Shown one piece after another: positions 1 to 7,556 of a DNA stretch of 21,683 nt; the stretch's first letter is position 1; the number at the start of each line of letters is the position of its first letter. The stretch comes from an uncultured Sphingorhabdus sp. (lineage in GTDB: Bacteria; Pseudomonadota; Alphaproteobacteria; Sphingomonadales; Sphingomonadaceae): NCBI GenBank assembly GCA_937873665.1, contig CALMYW010000371.1, positions 1-21,683 of the forward strand. The letters are read 5' to 3'. The translations under genes were made by a program, and so were the position numbers. Below the pieces are notes generated by a model, which was given only the letters and a program-made list of their open reading frames with translations, had not been told where the DNA came from and did no database searches.

Positions 1-78
1 ATCGCCAAGGCCATCACCGGCAACCAGTGGAATGGCCCGCTGTTCTTCGGCCTCGTCGAGCGGAAGAAGAAGCCATGA
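1..78 (+). CDS. DUF2924 family protein, C-terminal fragment (cut by window edge)
   Basis: Frame 1 is open from the window edge to a TGA at 76-78 and encodes 25 residues. They contain an AITGNQWNGPLFFGL stretch followed by a lysine-rich tail (ERKKKP). This matches the characteristic end of DUF2924 proteins as I remember it, which typically read AITGTxWNGPxFFGL. DUF2924 genes commonly sit directly upstream of large serine recombinases in alphaproteobacterial mobile elements, and here the stop overlaps the recombinase start by ATGA (75-78), so the two are translationally coupled. The molecular role of DUF2924 is not established; a helper role in recombination is only a guess from its position. 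The rest of the gene lies outside the window. Confidence 0.8.
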   Translation: MAKAITGNQWNGPLFFGLVERKKKP

Positions 79-1703
79 AGGTGCTGCGCTGCGCGGTCTA
101 TACCCGCAAGTCGACAGAGGATGGGCTGGAGCAAGAGTTCAACAGCCTCGACGCCCAGCGCGAAGCCTGCGAGGCTTATATTACCAGTCAGCGCCACGAA
201 GGCTGGACGTTAGTGCCAATCCGCTATGACGATGGCGGGTTCTCGGGCGGGAACATGGAGCGACCTGGCCTCAAGGCGCTGCTGGCCGATGTCGATGCAG
301 GACTGGTTGATGTCATCGTGGTCTACAAGGTTGACCGCCTGACTCGCAGCCTTGCTGACTTCGCCAAGATCGTCGAGCGGCTGGATGCCAGACAGGCCAG
401 CTTCGTCTCTGTCACCCAGGCGTTCAACACCACGACCAGCATGGGCAGGCTCACCCTCAACGTGCTGCTGAGTTTCGCCCAGTTCGAGCGCGAGGTCACC
501 GGCGAGCGCATCCGCGACAAAATTGCGGCGTCCAAGAAGAAGGGCATCTGGATGGGGGGACCGGTGCCGCTCGGCTACCAGGTCGTCGAGCGTAAGCTGG
601 TCCCGGTGCCGGAAGAAGCCGAGCGGGTGCGCTCCATCATGCGACGCTATCTCGAGGTCAAGAATGTTCCAGCCCTGATCGAGATTCTGCGCGCCGAAGG
701 TGTGGTCACCAAGATGCAGCTACGCGCCAGCGGTCCGCACCGTGGCGGCATCCCCTTTCGGCGTGGCAGTCTGTTCCACCTGCTCAAGAACCCCACCTAC
801 CGCGGCAAGATCGTCCACAAGGGCAAGGTCTACGACGGCGAACACGAGCCGATCGTCGATGAAGATCTGTGGGAGCGGGTGCAGGCCCAGCTGAATGAGA
901 AGGCTCCGCCGCGCAAGCGACCAAAGAATGATCGCAACGAGGCGCTGTTCAACGGGCTGATTACCGACCCGGAAGGTCGTCCCGTCGTCCCGACCTACTC
1001 GACCAAAGGAACGCGTCGGTACTCATTCTATGAGACCCGTAAAGACTTGGCTCGTCCCGGCGATCCAGCGGCGACACGGTTTCAGCAGGGTGCCTTCGAT
1101 CAGCACGTCATGTCCTGCATTAGTGATCTGCTCGCTGACGAACATGCTCTGCGGCGCCTTGCCAACATGCCCGATGCCGGTTCGCTCCGGATCCTCTTTG
1201 AGCGGGCGAAGGACCTGTCGGAAAGTCTAGAGCAAATGGGGCATGTCGCATCGGCGCTACGACCCTTGATCGAGGCAATTTTCATCCGCTCCGACCATCT
1301 GCAGGTAACGCTCGATCCTGCTGCTCTTGGTGCAATGGGGCAGCCTATGTGGATGATCCGCATCCCTCGACCCGCGCGCCGTCCGTTTCGCGAGGCCCGG
1401 CTTCGGATCGACGCCGCCTCGCGCGGTCTCAGTGCCAATCCTCATTTGATGAAGCTGATTGCCGAAGCGTTCGAAGTGCAGGGGCTGGTCCTTGCTTCGC
1501 CCGATCTCAGCCTCAACCAACTTGCCAAGCGCGTCGGGCGCTGCCGCAAGCAGATGGCCAAGCTTCTCAATGTAAGCTGGCTCAGTCCTCGAATCATCGA
1601 ATCCAGCATCGAGGCTCTCAGCCGCAAGGTGTCACGCGGACCCGGTTGCTCGAAGCCGAATTGCCGATCGACTGGACCGAGCAGGAAGCGCTGTTGGGCA
1701 TAG
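75..1703 (+). CDS. Large serine recombinase (resolvase/invertase family), C-terminus frameshifted
   Basis: Site-specific DNA recombinase that would integrate, excise or invert its element through a phosphoserine-DNA link. The ATG at 75 is preferred because it overlaps the DUF2924 stop. Residues 1-150 are a resolvase catalytic domain: AVYTRKSTEDG with the likely nucleophile Ser13, and VYKVDRLTRS with the conserved arginines. A Recombinase (PF07508-type) DNA-binding domain follows, including LFHLLKNPTYRG at about residues 232-243. The region where a zinc ribbon often lies (NEALFNGLITDPEG onward) lacks cysteines. The last ~30 residues (from about 1614) do not look like the family. The expected ending, TRTRLLEAELPIDW, is present in the +2 frame and stops at 1714, which implies loss of one G near 1611-1615. 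Whether the 542-residue product is active is unknown. Confidence 0.88.
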   Translation: MKVLRCAVYTRKSTEDGLEQEFNSLDAQREACEAYITSQRHEGWTLVPIRYDDGGFSGGNMERPGLKALLADVDAGLVDVIVVYKVDRLTRSLADFAKIVERLDARQASFVSVTQAFNTTTSMGRLTLNVLLSFAQFEREVTGERIRDKIAASKKKGIWMGGPVPLGYQVVERKLVPVPEEAERVRSIMRRYLEVKNVPALIEILRAEGVVTKMQLRASGPHRGGIPFRRGSLFHLLKNPTYRGKIVHKGKVYDGEHEPIVDEDLWERVQAQLNEKAPPRKRPKNDRNEALFNGLITDPEGRPVVPTYSTKGTRRYSFYETRKDLARPGDPAATRFQQGAFDQHVMSCISDLLADEHALRRLANMPDAGSLRILFERAKDLSESLEQMGHVASALRPLIEAIFIRSDHLQVTLDPAALGAMGQPMWMIRIPRPARRPFREARLRIDAASRGLSANPHLMKLIAEAFEVQGLVLASPDLSLNQLAKRVGRCRKQMAKLLNVSWLSPRIIESSIEALSRKVSRGPGCSKPNCRSTGPSRKRCWA

Positions 1704-1722
1704 CCGCGGCGTAACCGCGGCT
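1702..1722 (+). terminator. GC-rich hairpin at the end of the recombinase gene
   Basis: AGCCGCGG (1702-1709) and CCGCGGCT (1715-1722) form an 8-bp perfect stem with a 5-nt loop. The loop holds the TAA (1712-1714) that would end the unshifted recombinase frame. Only a short T-containing run follows, so termination strength is uncertain. Confidence 0.45.
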
Positions 1723-1971
1723 TGTTCCGTCATGTCCTTCGCTTCGCTCGCGTGGGCGAGGAAATTCCAAACAGAGAATTGGGCCAGAATGGCCCAAGCA
1801 TCGCGCCGAAAGTCGGCGTCTCTCGCCCACGGTCAGAAACGGCATCCCGCCGAACCCGGCGGAACTGCGCCATTCCAAAGGCGCAGGGCGCCCGGAGGCG
1901 AAAATCTGTTACCTTGTCAGACTGATTGGTGCGCGACGCAGTCTCGAGCAAACTGGTCTCAGCACCGAATG

Positions 1972-1989
1972 CACCGGTTACACCGGTTA
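1972..1989. repeat. Tandem direct repeat, 2 x 9 bp
   Basis: CACCGGTTA occurs twice back to back (1972-1980, 1981-1989). It lies in non-coding DNA downstream of the recombinase. Its function is unknown; with only two units it may be chance or a small protein-binding site. Confidence 0.5.
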
Positions 1990-2171
1990 TTTGCAAGATT
2001 CTGCCGCTCTTGCGGCGCTAAGCGGACTTCTAAACTGACGAGCCAGCTGCTGGGGCCCACAATTTCCGGGCTGTTCTGACCTGGGCACTGAAAAATTCCA
2101 GGCAAGGCGAGCTGCCATAAATCGGCGCGTGCGGCCGTGATAACCGGTCAATAAGCGGCCAATAATCGGTG

Positions 2172-2207
2172 CCGCAAAATGACGCTGCTTGCGGCGGCAT
2201 TTTGCGG
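2172..2207. repeat. 10-bp inverted repeat (hairpin)
   Basis: CCGCAAAATG at 2172-2181 is matched perfectly by CATTTTGCGG at 2198-2207 with a 16-nt loop. It lies about 160 bp before the DUF5681 remnant. It could be a hairpin, a terminator without a T-run, or a binding site. Confidence 0.55.
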
Positions 2208-2370
2208 TGGTCTTTGTGATGTCGCTACCTTCAAATCCGATGTGGGCTGCTGCAATGTGGTGCGAAGCTGGATTGGATTCGACCTCGTCTTATGGCTAAA
2301 ATCGAACCTGTACTTCTCCGCCATGTGCCGCGAGAGTTCTTTCCAGATCTCTGGGCCGCTTACTGCGAGC

Positions 2371-2727
2371 ATGAGACGTCAGGTCGCGCGCGAGCTCCGG
2401 GCCAAGGCCACGATCACCGAGAACGGCAAGCGCCGGCGGGTGAGCAAGCTGGCCGCGAATACCAAGCAGATCGTCAACCAGGGAGCCTCGGGCGAGATCA
2501 AGGCGGCCAAGATGGCGCTCGATTTTGCGATGCGCGCGCAGAAGGAGGCGGAGCCCGTCATCGAGGCGCCGCCGCTCAGCCGGAGCGACCGCGAGATCGT
2601 CGAGCGCTTCCTGGCGCGGCTGCGCCTCACCGAACTGACGCAAGCCGCCTCCGAAACCACCGAGCCTGACCCTTCCAAAACCCCGACCAGCCCGACCAGC
2701 GAGGAGAACCCCGATGCAGATGCCTGA
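2371..2727 (+). pseudogene. DUF5681 domain protein, N-terminally truncated
   Basis: The 118 codons from ATG 2371 contain ATITENGKRRRVSKLAANTK and IVNQGASGEIKAAKMAL, the second half of the DUF5681 domain. This small domain is often encoded just upstream of phage terminase large subunits in alphaproteobacteria and may be a small-terminase-like or packaging accessory protein. The domain's usual N-terminal half, a glycine/lysine-rich segment of the FKxGQSGNPKGRP type, is absent. The same frame continues open upstream to 2179, but that part is cysteine-rich and unrelated to the family, so a deletion or join seems likely. The C-terminus is rich in Pro, Thr and Ser. The stop overlaps the terminase start by 14 bp, so the original gene order is preserved. 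A short functional protein cannot be excluded. Confidence 0.6.
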
Positions 2728-4351
2728 CCGTGAAGAATTTGACGCCCTGCTGCGGCTCGACTTCAATGCCTTCGTCGAACGCGTGTTCTTTGAACTCAAG
2801 GGTTCGACACCCTACCTCGACAACTTTCACATCGCCGTGATCTGCAGCGAGCTGATGGCGCTCGAGCGCGGCGACCTCCGACGCCTCGCGATCGCGCTGC
2901 CGCCGCGCTCGCTCAAGACGATCATCGTCTCGGTCGCGTATCCCGCCTGGCTGCTTGGGCACAATCCGTCGCTCTCGATCGTCTGCGCTTCCTACGGACA
3001 GCAGTTGTCGGATGACCCTGCGCGCATGTGCCGGCAGGTGATGATGTCGGACTGGTACAAGCGGCTCTTCCCAGGGACCCGCTTTACCTCGAAGCGCCCG
3101 GTCCTCCAGGACCTCATCACGACTGCGGGCGGGCGGCGCTTTGCGACCTCGGTCGGCGGCACGCTGACCGGGTTCGGTGCCGACTACATCATCGTCGATG
3201 ATCCCACCAAGCCGGACATCTCCAACTCGCCGGTCGAGCGGATCAAGGCGAACGAGTGGGCCCGCAACACCATGCTGACCCGGTTCGACAACAAGGAGGT
3301 CGGCAAGGCGGTGGTAGTGATGCAGCGCCTCCATCAGGAGGACATGATCGGGTACCTCTCGACCCGCCTCGAGATGAAGGTGCTCGCCTTCGCAGCGATT
3401 GCGCAGCGTGACGAGCATTACCGGGTCGAGACGCCGTTCGGGATCATCCATTATTACCGCAGGGAAGGGGAGGCCCTGCATCCTGCGCGGGAATCGCTCG
3501 AGACGCTCGAGAAAATCCGTCACGAAATGGGCGAGCAGAACTTCGCGGCTCAGTTCCTGCAAATGCCTGCTCCGCCCGGCGGCAGCATCATCAAGATTGC
3601 CGGCTTCGGCCAGTACGACCAGACCCACTTGCCTAGGTTCGACCAGCTCGTGCAGTCCTGGGATACGGCCAACAAGCCTGGGCAGCTCAACGACTACACG
3701 GTCTGCTCGACTTGGGGAAAATGCGGCGGGCGGTTCTACCTCCTCCACCTCTGGCGCAAGAAGGTCGACTTCCTCTCAATGCAGCAAGCGGTGCTCGACC
3801 AGGCTAGGCTGTGGGATGTGGGTCACGTCCTGATCGAGGATGCCGGCTCTGGCACACATCTCCTACAGTGCTTGCAGCGCGAGGGGTTCTACAAGGCCGT
3901 TGGGATTGCGCCCAAGGGCTCCAAGGAGCTGCGGGCACACGCGATTGCGGCGCTGATCGAGTCCGGACAGGTTCTCCTTCCGCTGCAAGCGTCGTGGCTC
4001 GACGAGTTCATCAGCGAGCTGACCATGTTCCCGGCGGGCCGCTACGATGACCAGGTCGATTCCATGACGCAGGCGCTCAACTGGATGAAAGCGTACAGCG
4101 GCCCCGAGACCTGGCTCAAGCTGATGGACGAGTGCGACCGGCTGCGGGAGCAGTCGCTCTATGGAGCAGAGGATGCGCAACTGCGCACCGTCGTGTTCAC
4201 GTATGTCGACCCGAATACCGAGTTCAAGGTCAGCTCTGGCCGATGGGTGACCAGCGAAGCAGACGGGACCTTCCGCGTAACATCGGAGGAGTGGCCAGGG
4301 GTGAGCCAGATGGCAGGGGTAAGTCTGGTGAGCCAGCCAGTGCAGACGTGA
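2714..4351 (+). CDS. Phage terminase large subunit (TerL), ATPase plus nuclease
   Basis: This is the motor of phage-type DNA packaging: it hydrolyses ATP and cuts concatemeric DNA. The 545-residue product has a Walker A-like PPRSLKT near residues 63-69, a hydrophobic Walker B strand YIIVDDP near 158-164, and the coupling region LTRFDNKEVGKAVVVMQRLH. The RNase H-fold nuclease acidic residues lie in QSWDTAN (about 315), LIEDAGSG (about 374) and YDDQVDS (about 445). The last ~70 residues (FTYVDPNTEFKVSSGRW onward) form an extra beta-rich tail. ATG 2714 follows GAGGAG (2701-2706). Length and motifs look complete, yet no portal, protease or capsid gene follows. It is therefore an orphan packaging gene in a remnant or a satellite-like element rather than part of a working prophage. 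Confidence 0.9.
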   Translation: MQMPDREEFDALLRLDFNAFVERVFFELKGSTPYLDNFHIAVICSELMALERGDLRRLAIALPPRSLKTIIVSVAYPAWLLGHNPSLSIVCASYGQQLSDDPARMCRQVMMSDWYKRLFPGTRFTSKRPVLQDLITTAGGRRFATSVGGTLTGFGADYIIVDDPTKPDISNSPVERIKANEWARNTMLTRFDNKEVGKAVVVMQRLHQEDMIGYLSTRLEMKVLAFAAIAQRDEHYRVETPFGIIHYYRREGEALHPARESLETLEKIRHEMGEQNFAAQFLQMPAPPGGSIIKIAGFGQYDQTHLPRFDQLVQSWDTANKPGQLNDYTVCSTWGKCGGRFYLLHLWRKKVDFLSMQQAVLDQARLWDVGHVLIEDAGSGTHLLQCLQREGFYKAVGIAPKGSKELRAHAIAALIESGQVLLPLQASWLDEFISELTMFPAGRYDDQVDSMTQALNWMKAYSGPETWLKLMDECDRLREQSLYGAEDAQLRTVVFTYVDPNTEFKVSSGRWVTSEADGTFRVTSEEWPGVSQMAGVSLVSQPVQT

Positions 4352-4397
4352 CTTGAAGCTGCTTCGCCAAGAGAACCAATAGATTGGCGATGCCCCT

Positions 4398-4469
4398 ATC
4401 GATGCATACCTCACTGTGACCTTCGACGGCACCGATCCCAATGCCGAGATGAGGGCCAGCTCTGGCTGA
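4398..4469 (+). pseudogene. Degenerate duplicate of the terminase C-terminal tail
   Basis: Frame 3 reads LTVTFDGTDPNAEMRASSG then TGA (4467-4469). This mirrors the terminase tail VVFTYVDPNTEFKVSSG encoded around 4190-4245: DPN-x-E and SSG are conserved, and the DNA shares an AGCTCTGGC core. The copy lacks a start codon with a ribosome site and is out of frame with terL. It may be a decayed repeat unit or the end of a second gene with the same tail. Confidence 0.4.
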
Positions 4470-4910
4470 CTGCCGACTCAGTAAGTGCCCAGATCAGCCT
4501 AAGGCATTTGATTGGATGGCATCGCCAAAGCAATTGCACCGGCAAAACGCCGCGACACAGTCGCGTTTGCGAAGGCGAGAGGTCCGCGAGCTCGGTAGGG
4601 CGCAGATTGCGGGCCATTTGAAGAGCAAGAGCGCCCAGCTGGAAATTGGCGAAAGCGATGTGGCGCTGATTGCAGAACTTCAATTAGTTGCAGGCCTGCA
4701 ACCATGCAGCCAATCGCCCGCTCGTAGTGCGGCAGAAGCGAAGGAAGCGCGGGTCAGCCAATGGACATAGCGAACCCGGCCGCGACGGTATCGGCTACCG
4801 GCCACTGGCGCGGGGATTACTACGATTCAGCTCGCAAGTCGCTTGATGGCCGGACGTGAACGCATGGTTCGAATGCGCGCCGCTCCGTCCTCTTCCATCG
4901 CCAGACTGAA
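4470..4910. other. Junction region between phage remnant and catabolic island; no gene seen
   Basis: About 440 bp without a convincing gene. A frame open from 4516 to 4770 (84 codons) has no ribosome site and no recognisable motif. This is where the element remnant gives way to the catabolic operon, so an attachment-site scar could lie here, but I could not identify one. Confidence 0.4.
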
Positions 4911-4917
4911 ATTTTAT

Positions 4918-4957
4918 AAACAACATGTGTTGACTTTGATAAGTGTCCGCTTATCAT
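4918..4957 (+). promoter_or_regulatory. Promoter/operator of the CoA-transferase operon (shared CAACRYGTGTTG dyad, site 1)
   Basis: The near-palindrome CAACATGTGTTG (4921-4932) overlaps a -35 box TTGACT (4930-4935). Sixteen bases later comes -10 TATCAT (4952-4957). The predicted start of transcription is near 4964, leaving a leader of about 58 nt. The same arrangement with the same spacing occurs at 14719-14755 (+) and at 14466-14502 (-). A protein bound to the dyad would block polymerase, so repression is expected. AT-rich TTTATAAA lies immediately upstream. Confidence 0.72.
4938..4955. promoter_or_regulatory. Second operator-like inverted repeat, GATAAG-N6-CTTATC
   Basis: GATAAG (4938-4943) and CTTATC (4950-4955) are perfect arms of an 18-bp dyad. 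It lies between the -35 and -10 boxes of the promoter above and partly covers the -10. This is a typical position and size for a TetR-type operator. It is not present at the two sister promoters, so the CoA-transferase operon may have a second layer of control. Confidence 0.5.
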
Positions 4958-5021
4958 TCTCGGTGTGCTGGCAGCCAACTTGGCGAAAAGCCAAATTATC
5001 GGGGCATTGTCGGAGATTTCT

Positions 5022-7463
5022 ATGCAGCACTTCGCCGGCATCAGAGTGCTCGATTTCAGCCGAACGCGCGTGGGCGCGCAGGCGAGTCAGCTGTTCGCCG
5101 ACTTCGGCGCGGAAGTGGTGATGGTCGAGCCGCCAGGCGGCTTGGAACTGCGCGAGCACGCCGCCTTCCCGTTCTGGGCGCGTGGCAAGAAGAGCGTCGT
5201 GTTGGACATGCAAAGCGAGGCTGACCGCGCTGAGATCCTAATGCTCGCCCGCGGCGCGGACTTGGTCTTTGAGGACTTCCGGCACGGCACGCTAGACGGC
5301 TTCGGCCTCGGATATGAGGATATGCGCCAGGGCAATCCTGGCTTGGTCTATTGTGCGATAACCGGGTTCGGCCCGCAGGGGTCTTGCTCCGACGCGCCCG
5401 CGCACGAGGGGCTAGCTCTGGCCAAGCTCGGGGTGTTCCAGTCGTTCGCCCGCATCGGGACCGATCCGTCGCGTCCTGCCTTCGTGACCGCGCCATACGC
5501 CAGCTGGGCAGCGAGCCAGGTCGCCTTGCATGCTGTCCTCGCCGCTTTGCACGAGCGTGAGGTCAGCGGACTTGGCCAAAAGGTCGAAGCCAATCTCGCT
5601 CAGTCGTTCTTGGCCATCGACACCTGGGCGTGGATTGAACATGTATTGGCCACGCGCTGGCCTGACGCGCTCAAGGCCTATGCGAACTTTGACACCCAAG
5701 GCCGACCGCTCAGCCACATGATCTTTCGCCTCTTAGTGGCAATGAGTTCCGACGGTGCCTGGATGCAGTTCGCCGCCACGGCGCCCAAGCTCTATGCGGC
5801 GCTCATGAAGGCGCTGGACCTGGACGGCATGTTCAATGATCCACAATGGGCCGGCATTCCTGCGTTCGAGGATCCGGATAAAGGGATGGAGCTGTGGAAG
5901 CTGATGCTGTCCGCCGTCCACGCCAGGTCGTCGGCTGAGTGGGACCGTGTGTTCGACACCGACAGCAACGTCTCCGGCGAGCACTTCCGCGCCGGCGCCG
6001 ACATCCTGGAGCATCCCCAACTGCTGCACGACGCCATGACGGTGACACTTAGTGATCCCGAGCGCGGCCCGGTGCGCCAGCCGGGGACGCTGGTCAAAAC
6101 GAGCGGCGCGCCAACGAAGCTGAGCCACCCGCCGAGCCTGGACGCTGATCGCGCGGTGCTGCTGAAGGATGGCTGGAACGCACCGCGGCTCAGTTCGCCC
6201 TCGCCGGTCGCGCCAGCGCCGAAGGGGCTGCCCTTGGCCGGGGTGACCATCCTGGAGTTCGCCACCATGTTCGCCGCGCCTCAGGGACCGGCGCTACTCA
6301 CAGAGCTCGGCGCGCGGGTGATCAAGGTCGAGCCGTTAGGAGGCGATCCGATCAGAAACTTGATTACCCTGCCGGAGACCGGCGGCACGCGGGTGATGCA
6401 GGGTAAGGAGAGTATCTGCATCGACCTTGCCAAACCCGAGGGGCTCGAGGTTGTGCGCCGACTAGCTGCGAAAGCCGATGTCGTGGTGCAGGGTTTCCGC
6501 GCCGGAGTGGTCGAGCGGATCGGCCTCGACTATGCGGCGCTGAAGGCGGTGAACCCGGACATCATCTATGTCAACGCGCCTGGCTACGGCGTCGATGGCC
6601 CCTACGGCCGGCGGCCGGCCTATGCGCCGAGCATCGGGGCCGCGGCGGGCTTTGCCCTGACTAACCTTGGGCTAAACCGCTCCGAGCTCGCGCGTGAAAT
6701 GGACATGGCTGCCATGCAAGATATGGCCCGAAGGCTTTCCTGGGCCAGTACCCACACGACCGCCCAAGCGGATGGGGTCGCGGCAGTTGGCGTGGGCACC
6801 GCGATCGCCTTTGGCATCTATGCCCGAGACCGCGGGGCGGGTGGGCAGGAACTGTTCACTTCGATGCTCAATTCTGCCACCCACATGATGTCCTCGCACG
6901 CGGTCAATTGGCCGGGGCAGCCGCCCACGCCGCTCGTGGACGCCGATTTCCAGGGTCTCGATGCGCTCTATCGGATATACGAGGCCGCCGAGGGCTATGT
7001 TTTCCTGGCCGCACCTTCGCAGGACGATTGGCGCAGACTTTGCTCGGCCATGGCCGGTGAGGTCGATCTTTCCTCCGATCCACGCTTTGTCGACCGAGCC
7101 TCGCGCGGGCGCAACGACGTTGCGCTGGCCAAGTCTCTGACCGAGGTGTTCAGGCGCCGGTCTGCACAGTCGTGGGAGCGCGACCTTCTGGCCCGGAACA
7201 TCGGCTGCGTCGAGGTGACCACTACCTCGACGGAGGCGCTGCTGCTCGACACACCGTTCGGGCGCGACAGCGGCTATGTAACCGAGGTGGTCGATCCGAC
7301 CTGGGGCGATACGCCCCGTCAGGCGCCGCTCTGCCGTCTGTCGCGATCTGCAACCCAGGCGCCGCCGCCTTGCCTCGCTGGTCAGCACACCGACGACATC
7401 CTCGCCGAGTTTGGCCTCGGCGCGGAGATCGCCCGCCTGCGCGAGCAGGAAGTGGTCGCCTAG
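5022..7463 (+). CDS. Tandem-domain CaiB/BaiF (class III) CoA transferase
   Basis: Class III CoA transferases move CoA between carboxylic acids through an aspartyl-CoA anhydride. This 813-residue protein carries two complete family domains: residues 1-~395 (FAGIRVLDFSRTRVGAQASQ, GADLVFEDFRHGTLDGFGL) and ~404-813 (LPLAGVTILEFATMFAAPQG, NPDIIYVNAPGYGVDGPYG). The usual enzyme has one ~400-residue domain and works as an interlocked dimer. In domain 2 the catalytic Asp aligns with Asp584 (QADGVAAVG). In domain 1 the corresponding place reads PYASWAAS (Tyr159-Ser161) with no Asp, so domain 1 is probably structural or substrate-binding. ATG 5022 is chosen because GGAG (5012-5015) precedes it and the predicted transcript starts near 4964; a GTG at 4965 is therefore unlikely. 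It is the first gene of an operon with the ALDH and SDR. The acid substrate is unknown. Confidence 0.9.
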   Translation: MQHFAGIRVLDFSRTRVGAQASQLFADFGAEVVMVEPPGGLELREHAAFPFWARGKKSVVLDMQSEADRAEILMLARGADLVFEDFRHGTLDGFGLGYEDMRQGNPGLVYCAITGFGPQGSCSDAPAHEGLALAKLGVFQSFARIGTDPSRPAFVTAPYASWAASQVALHAVLAALHEREVSGLGQKVEANLAQSFLAIDTWAWIEHVLATRWPDALKAYANFDTQGRPLSHMIFRLLVAMSSDGAWMQFAATAPKLYAALMKALDLDGMFNDPQWAGIPAFEDPDKGMELWKLMLSAVHARSSAEWDRVFDTDSNVSGEHFRAGADILEHPQLLHDAMTVTLSDPERGPVRQPGTLVKTSGAPTKLSHPPSLDADRAVLLKDGWNAPRLSSPSPVAPAPKGLPLAGVTILEFATMFAAPQGPALLTELGARVIKVEPLGGDPIRNLITLPETGGTRVMQGKESICIDLAKPEGLEVVRRLAAKADVVVQGFRAGVVERIGLDYAALKAVNPDIIYVNAPGYGVDGPYGRRPAYAPSIGAAAGFALTNLGLNRSELAREMDMAAMQDMARRLSWASTHTTAQADGVAAVGVGTAIAFGIYARDRGAGGQELFTSMLNSATHMMSSHAVNWPGQPPTPLVDADFQGLDALYRIYEAAEGYVFLAAPSQDDWRRLCSAMAGEVDLSSDPRFVDRASRGRNDVALAKSLTEVFRRRSAQSWERDLLARNIGCVEVTTTSTEALLLDTPFGRDSGYVTEVVDPTWGDTPRQAPLCRLSRSATQAPPPCLAGQHTDDILAEFGLGAEIARLREQEVVA

Positions 7464-7556
7464 GATCAAGGTCGGCCGCCGCGCCGCATCACACCGCGCC
7501 ACCATCCACGCCGCGGTCGTCAACAATTGAATGCAATTATGGGACGGAACCAAGCT

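Larger units (their letters stand above)
1723..2370. other. Intergenic stretch between recombinase and DUF5681 remnant; no convincing gene
   Basis: Several frames are open across 1720-2080, but none gives a recognisable domain, a good ribosome binding site or a family-like composition. Visible structure: a tandem 9-bp direct repeat CACCGGTTA (1972-1980 and 1981-1989), two CAATAA boxes around 2148-2165, and a 10-bp inverted repeat CCGCAAAATG/CATTTTGCGG (2172-2181 / 2198-2207). The reading frame that becomes DUF5681 is open from 2179, but its upstream part is not DUF5681-like. The stretch probably represents deleted or decayed element DNA. Confidence 0.5.

Noticed and set aside
1732..2079. 115-codon open frame after the recombinase
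   Set aside because: Other frames of the same DNA are equally open, the composition is rich in Arg, Ser and Ala as expected of chance frames in GC-rich DNA, and no domain is recognisable.
2627..3748. Long leftward open frame (373 codons) opposite the terminase
   Set aside because: It is a GC-rich antisense shadow of terL; the residues are dominated by Arg, Val, Leu and Asp without motifs, while the plus strand has clear TerL motifs.
1..4910. Attachment-site direct repeats bounding the recombinase/terminase element
   Set aside because: I found no convincing matching repeats within the window; the left boundary lies outside it.
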